NCBI GenBank assembly: GCA_019244415.1
Contig: JAFASN010000134.1
Span: forward strand, 1 to 40,763
Source: Verrucomicrobiota bacterium
Lineage (GTDB): Bacteria > Verrucomicrobiota > Verrucomicrobiia > Chthoniobacterales > UBA10450
DNA: 40,763 nucleotides
Direction: 5' to 3'
The translations under genes were made by a program, and so were the position numbers. This document shows, in pieces, positions 34,838 through 40,763 of the stretch. Within the stretch, counting starts at the first letter, position 1. Every line of letters starts with the position of its first letter. Under the pieces are notes generated by a model. It was not told the DNA's origin, did not search any database, and worked only from the letters and a program-made list of their open reading frames with translations.

Positions 34838-35410
34838 ATGAAACTATCAAAGACAGTATTGGCAATCGTGGCGGCGGTCGCTGCGGTTGGGTTTGGTTCC
34901 TATGAGGCGCAAGCGACGCAAATATCCGGCATGCTCAACATCGCCGGCACAGCGACGTTTGATACGAACTCATTGGCAACCGCAAAGGCGGTCACGAACT
35001 TCAGTAACGTGACAGTCGGCGGTGGGAACACAGGGGCATTTGCCAGTATCGCAGTAGGAACTTCGGTTGCGATGGCTTCCCCCTACGTTTTCAATCCGTC
35101 CACAGCCACACCCATGTTGATGAGCGTGGGAGGATTCACCTTCGATCTGACGAGCTCGACCGTGGTCGCTCAGACGAAGAACTTCCTCGACATCACCGGG
35201 ACCGGGTTCATCTCCGGCAACGGGTACAATAGTACGCCAGCAACCTGGGCATTCAGCTCACAGAACGCAACCGGACAACCCCACAACACGTTCACGTTCT
35301 CAGCGAACATTGGTGCGCAGCCAACTCCTGATAGCGGGATGACCGTTGCGCTGCTCGGTGCGGGATTGCTCGGCCTTGCCGCCTTCCGCGCGAAGTTCGC
35401 TAAAGTGTAA
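34838..35410 (+). CDS. Secreted exosortase-substrate protein with TPDSG tail
   Basis: 190 residues from ATG 34838 with a good AGGGA site. The signal peptide is KTVLAIVAAVAAVGFGSYEAQA. The mature part is low-complexity, rich in Thr, Ser, Ala, Asn and Gly (TQISGMLNIAGTATFDTN..., VTVGGGNTGAFASIAVGTS), and lacks Cys. It ends with QPTPDSGMT, a hydrophobic helix VALLGAGLLGLAAF and basic RAKFAKV: a VPDSG-type tail with Thr at the first position. Its place after prsT and its sigma-54 promoter mark it as a main target of PrsR, perhaps an abundant matrix protein. Confidence 0.88.
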   Translation: MKLSKTVLAIVAAVAAVGFGSYEAQATQISGMLNIAGTATFDTNSLATAKAVTNFSNVTVGGGNTGAFASIAVGTSVAMASPYVFNPSTATPMLMSVGGFTFDLTSSTVVAQTKNFLDITGTGFISGNGYNSTPATWAFSSQNATGQPHNTFTFSANIGAQPTPDSGMTVALLGAGLLGLAAFRAKFAKV

Positions 35411-35439
35411 GGAACTTACTTCTTCTGCACTAACAACAG

Positions 35440-35465
35440 CCGGGCAGGGCGAAAGCCCTGCCCGG
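35440..35465 (+). terminator. Strong hairpin after the TPDSG protein gene
   Basis: The perfect 11-base arms CCGGGCAGGGC (35440-35450) and GCCCTGCCCGG (35455-35465) enclose a GAAA loop, 30 bases after the stop. The trailing sequence TCTTGCG is only weakly T-rich. The GAAA tetraloop and long GC stem make a very stable structure that could also protect the mRNA 3' end. Confidence 0.75.
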
Positions 35466-35562
35466 TCTTGCGTACACGCCGCGTTCTTCAGTGGCTGGCC
35501 CAGCTAACGCGAACTTTTTTTCGTTTCCACCGCAACCTGTTTCCACACCGGTGGTTCATTCA

Positions 35563-35579
35563 CAGGCACAGATTTCGCT
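35563..35579 (+). promoter_or_regulatory. Candidate sigma-54 element before the beta-propeller protein gene
   Basis: CAGGCACAGATTTCGCT keeps GGCAC and GC at the correct spacing, with R8, Y12 and W17 fitting; T14 is C and the two leading T are missing. Transcription would start near 35590, 53 bases before ATG 35643. The second of two GTTTCCAC repeats ends about 10 bases upstream (around 35530-35556). Confidence 0.45.
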
Positions 35580-35642
35580 TGTTCAAAGTAAAATCGAGAC
35601 CATTTTCCGCTCTCAATTCCGCACTTACTGCCCAATTCGCAT

Positions 35643-37286
35643 ATGAATAACACAATGACAAAACTCTCCCTGGCGCTCGCAGCGCTGGTGGGCCTCACTA
35701 GCGCCTCGTCCGTAGCCGAGGCCGCCTTCGGCGATATATACGACGGCGCGCTCAGCCAAAACTCCGTGTACCGGATTACTCCGAGCGGCTCGAGTTCGGT
35801 TTTTTACGCCGACTCAAGTCGCTTGATCGACTCGGTCGCTTTCGACCGCAGAGGCAATCTCTTCTGCGCCGACAAAGCCAATGCGGGAGCGATCGTCGAG
35901 GTCACGCCTTCTGGTACTGCCACCGTCTTCGCGAGTGGCCTCAGTCCACAGGCCCTGGCGTTCGACTCCTCAGGGAACCTGTTCGTTATCGACGGAGCAA
36001 CCAACTCAATCCTGAAGTTCACTCCCGCCGGAGCTAAAACTACCTTTGCATCCGGTATTACGTCAGGTAGAGGTCTCGCCTTCGATTCCAGTGATAACCT
36101 CTTTGTGACATTGAGCAACAGCGGTGCGGCAGGCGCCGGCACTGTCGTCAAATATACTGCGAGTGGAACGATGACCACGTTTGCGACGGGTTTATCCACT
36201 CCGTGGGGCGTGGTTGTAGATAACCTGGGCAACGTTTACGTCGCGGAACTGCCAACCGGCAACGTGTACAAGTTCACTCCAAGCGGCGTCAAAACTACGT
36301 TACAGTCCGGTTTCGGCTCGCCGTATTCGCTTGCCCTTGATCGTGTCGGCGACCTGATTGTGGGCGAGTTCGGTAATCATCAGATTACCAAGGTGCCGTT
36401 AATCGGCCCTTCTGCCGGTACTAAGAGCATCGTGATCTCAAACATCATTGTAGGCGGTCTTGCAATAGAGCCGCCTAGCTCCGCTGTGGTTAATCTCTCG
36501 ACCCGCGCGCTTGTCCAGACCGGCGACCAGGTAGCCATCGCGGGATTTGCCGTTCGCGGCACTACCAACAAAATGCTGCTGCTTCGCGGCCTGGGGCCAA
36601 GTCTCACGCGCTATGGGGTTCCGAACGCATTGCAAGATCCCTATCTGGAACTGCATAATTCGGCCGGCGCGGTTATTGCGGCGAATGACAACTGGCAAAG
36701 TGCATCGAACTCCGGCAGCATTCCTTCCGGCTACACGCCGCCTGATCCACGCGAGTCTGCGATCTGGATTTCGCTGCCGCCGGGTAACTACACGGCGATT
36801 CTCTCGGGAAAAAATGCGACAAGCGGTTCCGGTCTGGTCGAGGTATATGACTTCGACACTTACTCGACCCCGGCGGAGCTAGTAAACGTTTCTACTCGCG
36901 GTTATGTCGGCACCGGCAACTTTGTCATGATCGGCGGGTTCGCTTGCGGAATCACGAATGGCAGCAGCACAGGGTCGCCGGGAGGCAACGGCATCGTCGA
37001 GGTTGTCGTGCGCGGTCTTGGACCAACTCTGGCGCAGGCGGGCGTGGCCGGTGCACTTGCCAATCCCGTCGTGCAGCTGAAAAACGCCCAAGGCACAACG
37101 ATCGCCTTCAACGACGACTCGAAAAACGCCCCGCCGATCCTGCAATACACTGGTTTTGCGCCACCGAATGGCGCTGAAGCTGGCCTCGTGGCATTCCTTA
37201 CTCCGGGCACCTACACTGCCATTTTGTCGGGCGCGAACAACACCACGGGCGTCGGTCTGGTCGAAGTTTACAAAGTCGTACGGTAA
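35643..37286 (+). CDS. Secreted NHL/SMP-30-like beta-propeller protein with a duplicated C-terminal domain
   Basis: 547 residues from ATG 35643 (second ATG at 35655). The signal peptide ends near SVAEAA. Residues ~30-275 hold about six repeats of the type VAFDRRGNLFCADK...GAIVEVTPSGTATVFASGL, a streptogramin-lyase/NHL propeller. Two copies of another domain follow: ~285-410 (VNLSTRALVQTGDQVAIAGF, LLLRGLGPSL, YTAILSG, GLVEVYD) and ~412-547 (VNVSTRGYVGTGNFVMIGGF, VVVRGLGPTL, YTAILSG, GLVEVYK). I know this second domain as frequent in verrucomicrobial secreted proteins; its function is unknown. There is no exosortase tail. The gene sits next to the TPDSG gene and has its own sigma-54-like element. 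Confidence 0.85.
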   Translation: MNNTMTKLSLALAALVGLTSASSVAEAAFGDIYDGALSQNSVYRITPSGSSSVFYADSSRLIDSVAFDRRGNLFCADKANAGAIVEVTPSGTATVFASGLSPQALAFDSSGNLFVIDGATNSILKFTPAGAKTTFASGITSGRGLAFDSSDNLFVTLSNSGAAGAGTVVKYTASGTMTTFATGLSTPWGVVVDNLGNVYVAELPTGNVYKFTPSGVKTTLQSGFGSPYSLALDRVGDLIVGEFGNHQITKVPLIGPSAGTKSIVISNIIVGGLAIEPPSSAVVNLSTRALVQTGDQVAIAGFAVRGTTNKMLLLRGLGPSLTRYGVPNALQDPYLELHNSAGAVIAANDNWQSASNSGSIPSGYTPPDPRESAIWISLPPGNYTAILSGKNATSGSGLVEVYDFDTYSTPAELVNVSTRGYVGTGNFVMIGGFACGITNGSSTGSPGGNGIVEVVVRGLGPTLAQAGVAGALANPVVQLKNAQGTTIAFNDDSKNAPPILQYTGFAPPNGAEAGLVAFLTPGTYTAILSGANNTTGVGLVEVYKVVR

Positions 37287-37291
37287 TCCGC

Positions 37292-37314
37292 CGTTCCGCG
37301 ATTGCAGCGGAACG
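37292..37314 (+). terminator. Small hairpin just after the beta-propeller gene
   Basis: Perfect 8-base arms CGTTCCGC (37292-37299) and GCGGAACG (37307-37314) lie six bases after the stop. No T-run follows; it is the first of two stem-loops in this gap. Confidence 0.45.
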
Positions 37315-37323
37315 AATGGTTTA

Positions 37324-37364
37324 GCCGCTGCGGGCAATTCCGCCTGCAGCGGCGAACTGTTTTT
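37324..37364 (+). terminator. Rho-independent-like terminator, second hairpin with T-run
   Basis: Perfect 8-base arms GCCGCTGC (37324-37331) and GCAGCGGC (37346-37353), followed by GAACTGTTTTTCGCC. It ends the beta-propeller transcript. The folC gene converges from 37426. Confidence 0.6.
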
Positions 37365-37425
37365 CGCCTTTTGCGCGCCGGTTTTGCGGTTGCCTTAGTA
37401 CGGAGTGTGAGGCAGGCGAGCTTGG

Positions 37426-38643
37426 TTATTGCGCGCAATCTTCCAGCGCGTCAGGCACGCCGCTGAGGGTGGCAAGCGCTTCGCCGACGAAATGCAGCGA
37501 GCCGGTAATCAGCACCGGATGAGCTTGTCTCTGCGCAGCGGCGATCGCTTCGCCCGCGCTGCCCGCGGTCGAGCAGGGGAGTGATGGGTCCGCGGAGCGC
37601 ACGAGTTCGGCCAGCTCGGTACTTGAGATAGCCCGCTCACTGCGGACGCGCGGCAGGACAAAGCTTGTCGCGATAGGAGCAAGGGTCTCGATCATTGCCC
37701 GAGCATTTTTGTCGCGCAGGATCGCCAGCAGGACGGTGGCCTTGGCGTCGCCAAATTCCTCGCGCCATGTTCGCGCAAGTACCCGCGCGCCGGCGACGTT
37801 ATGCGCGCCGTCGAGGACGATACGCTCATTCCAGAGTTGAAAGCGGCCTCCCCAATGGGCCGACGCCAGGCCGTACTCAATCGCGGCTTCAGAAATCCTG
37901 CTATCCAGTGCGCGCGCAGCAGCCGCGGCAAGCGCCGCATTGCATTTTTGGTGAGCACCGCGCAGCGAAATACGCGAGCGCGTCCAGGGTTGCGTCACGG
38001 TGCTTAACGGCGCGCTGCGTTCGGCCGCGCGCGCACGAATTACCTCCGCGGCGTCGTCCCGCTGCGATGCACAAATCACCGGAGTATTCTGCTTAATGAT
38101 GCCTGCTTTTTCCGCGGCGATTTCCGCCAGGGTGTCACCTAACCATTTCTGATGATCCAAATCGATGGGTGTGATCACCGATACGTCGGCATCTGTCGCA
38201 TTCGTCGCATCGAGCCGGCCACCCATTCCGGTCTCGAGTACGAGGACTCCGCATTCGGTATTTTGAAAATGCCGCAACGCGAGCGCGGTCGTGATTTCAA
38301 AAAAGGTCGGGTGCGGATCCCAATCACGCGTGAGATCGCGGATGCGCTCAACCCCATGCGCTACGTCCGCTTCTGAAATCATCTCGCCGTCCACGCGGAT
38401 GCGTTCGCGGAACGAGACGAGGTGAGGGGAAGTGAACAGCCCCGTCCTAAATCCAGCTGCCCGGCAGATTGCATCGATAAAGGCGCAAACGGAACCTTTG
38501 CCGTTAGTACCAGCGACATGAATGATGCGGGCGCGTTTCTCGATCCGCAACGCCGCCAAAAGGCGCAGCGTATTATCGAGCCCGAGTTTGATGCCGAATT
38601 TCTGTGTCGCGTAAAGCCACGCGAGCGACTCGCGATAGTTCAC
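37426..38643 (-). CDS. folC: Folylpolyglutamate synthase / dihydrofolate synthase
   Basis: 405 residues from GTG 38643, overlapping the accD stop as GTGA. The P-loop VAGTNGKGS is at 43-51. FTSPHLVSFRERIRVDG, FFEITTALAL, LETGMGGRLDATN and the lysine motif EKAGIIK match the Mur-ligase-like FolC family, and LDGAHN is present in the C-terminal domain. It adds glutamate to dihydropteroate/folates. The accD-folC order is widespread in bacteria. Confidence 0.94.
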   Translation of the reverse strand: MNYRESLAWLYATQKFGIKLGLDNTLRLLAALRIEKRARIIHVAGTNGKGSVCAFIDAICRAAGFRTGLFTSPHLVSFRERIRVDGEMISEADVAHGVERIRDLTRDWDPHPTFFEITTALALRHFQNTECGVLVLETGMGGRLDATNATDADVSVITPIDLDHQKWLGDTLAEIAAEKAGIIKQNTPVICASQRDDAAEVIRARAAERSAPLSTVTQPWTRSRISLRGAHQKCNAALAAAAARALDSRISEAAIEYGLASAHWGGRFQLWNERIVLDGAHNVAGARVLARTWREEFGDAKATVLLAILRDKNARAMIETLAPIATSFVLPRVRSERAISSTELAELVRSADPSLPCSTAGSAGEAIAAAQRQAHPVLITGSLHFVGEALATLSGVPDALEDCAQ

Positions 38644-39485
38644 GCCGCCCGCGCGAGATAACGCAAAAGCTCGGCAACCTGTCGCCGCAATCGCCGCCGA
38701 TCCACAATCTGGTCGATCAGCCCGTGTTCCTCCAGGAACTCCGCCGTTTGAAATCCCTTCGGCAGATCCTGGTGCGTCGTTTCTTTGATCACACGCGGCC
38801 CGGCGAAACCGATCATACTTCTGGGTTCGGCCAGAATAACGTCACCTAACGAAGCGTAGCTAGCCATGACACCTGCCGTGGTGGGATTCGTGAGGACCGA
38901 AATGTAGGGCAGCCGCGCTTCGGCGTGCCTGGCGAGCGCGCCACTCGTTTTCGCCATTTGCATCAGGCTTAGCATCCCTTCGTACATGCGGGCGCCGCCG
39001 GAAGCAGAAACGATGATCAGTGGAATATGCTCCCGCGTGGCGAACTCAATCGCGCGCGTGATGCGCTCTCCTGCGACGGAACCCATGGTCGCTGCGAGAA
39101 ACCGGAAGTCCATCACCGCAATGGCTACGCGCATTCCTTCGAGCACGCCGTGCCCGCTGATCACCGCGTCGATCAGTCCTGTCGCGTCCTGGTACTTTTT
39201 CAGGCGATCCTTGTAGGTCGCCATCCCTTGGAAGCTCAGTGTGTCCACCGATTGCAGGTTCGCATCCATTTCGGCGAACGAGCCGGCATCGAGGAGCGCA
39301 TCAATTCGTTCGCGGGCAGATTGCGGCAGATGATAATCGCAGCGAGGACAGATGCGTTGATTCTCCGTCAATTCGATCTCGTGGAGAACGTCATCGCAGC
39401 CGGGGCATTTTTGAAACAGGCCTTGCGGAATCTCGCGCCGCTTTCGCCCATGCACACGCAAATTTGGTTTACGGAAAATCGCCAT
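38640..39485 (-). CDS. accD: Acetyl-CoA carboxylase carboxyltransferase beta subunit
   Basis: 281 residues from ATG 39485, giving the usual start MAIFRKPNLRVHG; the frame is open to 39554, but the extra residues are Arg-rich shadow. The zinc ribbon has Cys27, Cys30, Cys46 and Cys49 (KCPGC, ICPRC). The carboxyltransferase core has FMGGSMGSV-like DFRFLAATMGSVAGE, VSASGGARMYEGMLSLMQM and TNPTTAGVMASYA. With AccA it transfers the carboxyl group from biotin to acetyl-CoA. One oddity: DFRFLAATMGS replaces the more common DFxFxGGSMGS. Confidence 0.95.
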   Translation of the reverse strand: MAIFRKPNLRVHGRKRREIPQGLFQKCPGCDDVLHEIELTENQRICPRCDYHLPQSARERIDALLDAGSFAEMDANLQSVDTLSFQGMATYKDRLKKYQDATGLIDAVISGHGVLEGMRVAIAVMDFRFLAATMGSVAGERITRAIEFATREHIPLIIVSASGGARMYEGMLSLMQMAKTSGALARHAEARLPYISVLTNPTTAGVMASYASLGDVILAEPRSMIGFAGPRVIKETTHQDLPKGFQTAEFLEEHGLIDQIVDRRRLRRQVAELLRYLARAA

Positions 39486-39487
39486 AG

Positions 39488-40207
39488 CTACGCACGCGCG
39501 GCCGTAACGGCGTAAACGGAATCGGCGCCGGCTTCTCCCATCACACGCGCGCATTCGCTCAGCGTCGAGCCGGTGGTGAGGACATCATCGACAAGCAGCA
39601 CTCGGGAATCTCGCACGGTCACCTTTTCTCGTAAACGAAATGCGCCGCGCAGATTTTCCAGCCGTTCCGCGCGATCAAACGCCGTCTGTGTCGTCGTGTA
39701 ACGCCGTCGCTCAAGCGCAGGTCGCACTGGCACGCCCATGTGCGTACTCAAAATGCGCGCGAGCAGGTCGGCCTGATTAAACCCGCGTTCGCGCAAACGC
39801 GCCGCGTGCAGCGGCACCGGGACAACCACATCGAATGCGCGGCGACGCAATCGCTCATCGGCCAATGCTTCGCAAACCCAGCGGCCGATTGGATCTCGCA
39901 GGTACAGGGCACGGTGGTACTTAAACTGCAGGATGAGGCTACGGACAATTCCGCGGCTGCGGTAAGCGGAGACGGCGGCATCAAAGTCGAGCTGGCGACG
40001 CTCGCAATTTGTGCAGGTAAACTCTCCATCGATCGCACCGGAAAATGGCTCCGAACATTTCGCGCAGAATGGCGCGACAATGCGTGGTGCCCTGGCTTCG
40101 CAATTGCCGCAGAGATATTCGTTCCGTGCCACCGCCTCGCCACAAACAGCGCATGCAGCAGGATAGAACAGTGAGCAAAGCCCTTCAGCGACTTTCGCGA
40201 TTTGCAC
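39488..40207 (-). CDS. ComF family phosphoribosyltransferase-like protein
   Basis: 239 residues from GTG 40207; a TTG at 40249 would add 14 residues. The start overlaps the end of the CPBP gene. The N-terminal zinc-ribbon pairs are Cys19/22, Cys33/36, Cys48/51 and Cys65/68. The type I PRTase region has PVPLHAARLRERGFNQADLLA and the PRPP loop VLLVDDVLTTGST. ComF/GntX proteins take part in DNA uptake and processing in naturally competent bacteria, but many hosts keep them without known competence. No other com gene is visible. Confidence 0.88.
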   Translation of the reverse strand: MQIAKVAEGLCSLFYPAACAVCGEAVARNEYLCGNCEARAPRIVAPFCAKCSEPFSGAIDGEFTCTNCERRQLDFDAAVSAYRSRGIVRSLILQFKYHRALYLRDPIGRWVCEALADERLRRRAFDVVVPVPLHAARLRERGFNQADLLARILSTHMGVPVRPALERRRYTTTQTAFDRAERLENLRGAFRLREKVTVRDSRVLLVDDVLTTGSTLSECARVMGEAGADSVYAVTAARA

Positions 40208-40763
40208 GGGGAAAAAGAACGATGACGAGCGCCCAGGTGAGCAACCCAAGCCCGAGCGGCAGCAGACCGAAAAGCATGTTATTACCCAGCAGTGGCAGCA
40301 TGTCCCGGTTTTGCTTCGTTAGCTTGCTAACGATTCCGCTGACCAGGATCCACCCGCTGTGCAGGCCGCTCGGCAGCCACAGCGAGGCCGTCCGCAGGCG
40401 CGCATCCGCCAGGATCAGCCCCACGAGAAATAACGTGGCGAAACCGGAAAGTACCAGGACCGGGTTCGTGAATTGCACGAAAGCGTGCGCGAGTGAGCGG
40501 AATCCAGACGCCCACGTCACCGCTTCGTTCGTGCGAGCTGGCGCTTTAAGAAAATGGATGACTGAGTACAACGCGGACGTAATCACCGCAGCGATGGCAG
40601 GACGGCAGTCGCGGAGCAAAATACCGAGGACGAGCCCGCGAAAAAATGCTTCCTCGATGATCGGGACAGCGATCGCGGCGGCGACAACGCCTGCAACCGC
40701 CGCCCACGGAATTGTACTCTTCACAACAACATCGCCTGTCTTCAGCAGAGCAAGCAAGGCGTA
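40185..40763 (-). CDS. CPBP family intramembrane metalloprotease (partial)
   Basis: The frame is open to the right window edge, so the N-terminus is missing; the visible part is ~192 residues with several membrane helices. CPBP/Abi motifs are EEAFFRG (motif 1), the His in SVIHF (motif 2) and GLHSGWI (motif 3). Relatives are CAAX-type proteases, often of unknown substrate, some acting in bacteriocin immunity. It overlaps the comF start by 23 bases, so the comF-accD-folC genes downstream are likely in its operon. Confidence 0.8.
   Translation of the reverse strand, partial: YALLALLKTGDVVVKSTIPWAAVAGVVAAAIAVPIIEEAFFRGLVLGILLRDCRPAIAAVITSALYSVIHFLKAPARTNEAVTWASGFRSLAHAFVQFTNPVLVLSGFATLFLVGLILADARLRTASLWLPSGLHSGWILVSGIVSKLTKQNRDMLPLLGNNMLFGLLPLGLGLLTWALVIVLFPRANRESR

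Overview
The window looks like a chromosomal segment of a Verrucomicrobiota bacterium, probably a soil lineage near Chthoniobacterales. This rests on secreted proteins ending in VPDSG-type exosortase sorting tails, a matching exosortase, a secreted protein with a twice-repeated STRG...GTG...GF...RGLGP domain, and moderately high GC (my estimate is 55-58%). The taxonomic call is inference; there is no rRNA in the window. I found no tRNA, CRISPR array, insertion sequence or phage genes.

Layout. (1) 1-5611: an exosortase fused to an EpsI-like domain, with the divergent genes for a GDP-mannose 3,5-epimerase-like enzyme, a WecG/TagA/CpsF glycosyltransferase and a carbamoyltransferase. This is an envelope or exopolysaccharide locus. 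(2) 5619-21431: mostly housekeeping genes. They are lnt with a small unknown protein and a phosphohexomutase; sucC, a VOC protein, sucD and citrate synthase; an M48 peptidase; a Nudix-like protein, a PagL-like protein and an RluA-type pseudouridine synthase; then a LolD-like ATPase, accB, accC, thiE and a PfkB kinase. (3) 21543-37286: the exosortase system proper. It holds three short secreted proteins with VPESG, VPDSG and TPDSG tails, a UDP-sugar dehydrogenase, exosortase XrtC, a Wza-like export lipoprotein, the sensor kinase/sigma-54 activator/TPR lipoprotein set PrsK-PrsR-PrsT, and a secreted beta-propeller protein. (4) 37426-40763: folC, accD, comF and a CPBP protease on the minus strand.

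How the parts fit. UDP-sugar dehydrogenase, epimerase, glycosyltransferase and carbamoyltransferase would supply or decorate a polysaccharide. The Wza-like lipoprotein would export it. XrtC would process VPDSG-tailed proteins at the inner membrane. PrsK/PrsR would control expression together with sigma-54. In support of this, the only two exact GGCAC-N5-TTGC (-24/-12) matches I found on either strand lie directly upstream of prsK and of the TPDSG gene that follows prsT. Near matches precede the VPESG gene and the beta-propeller gene.

A second, unrelated signal is a short word: RAGTAC (or GTACTY on the other strand) occurs about 100 times across genes and gaps, roughly three times the composition-based expectation, while other GTAC sites are depleted.
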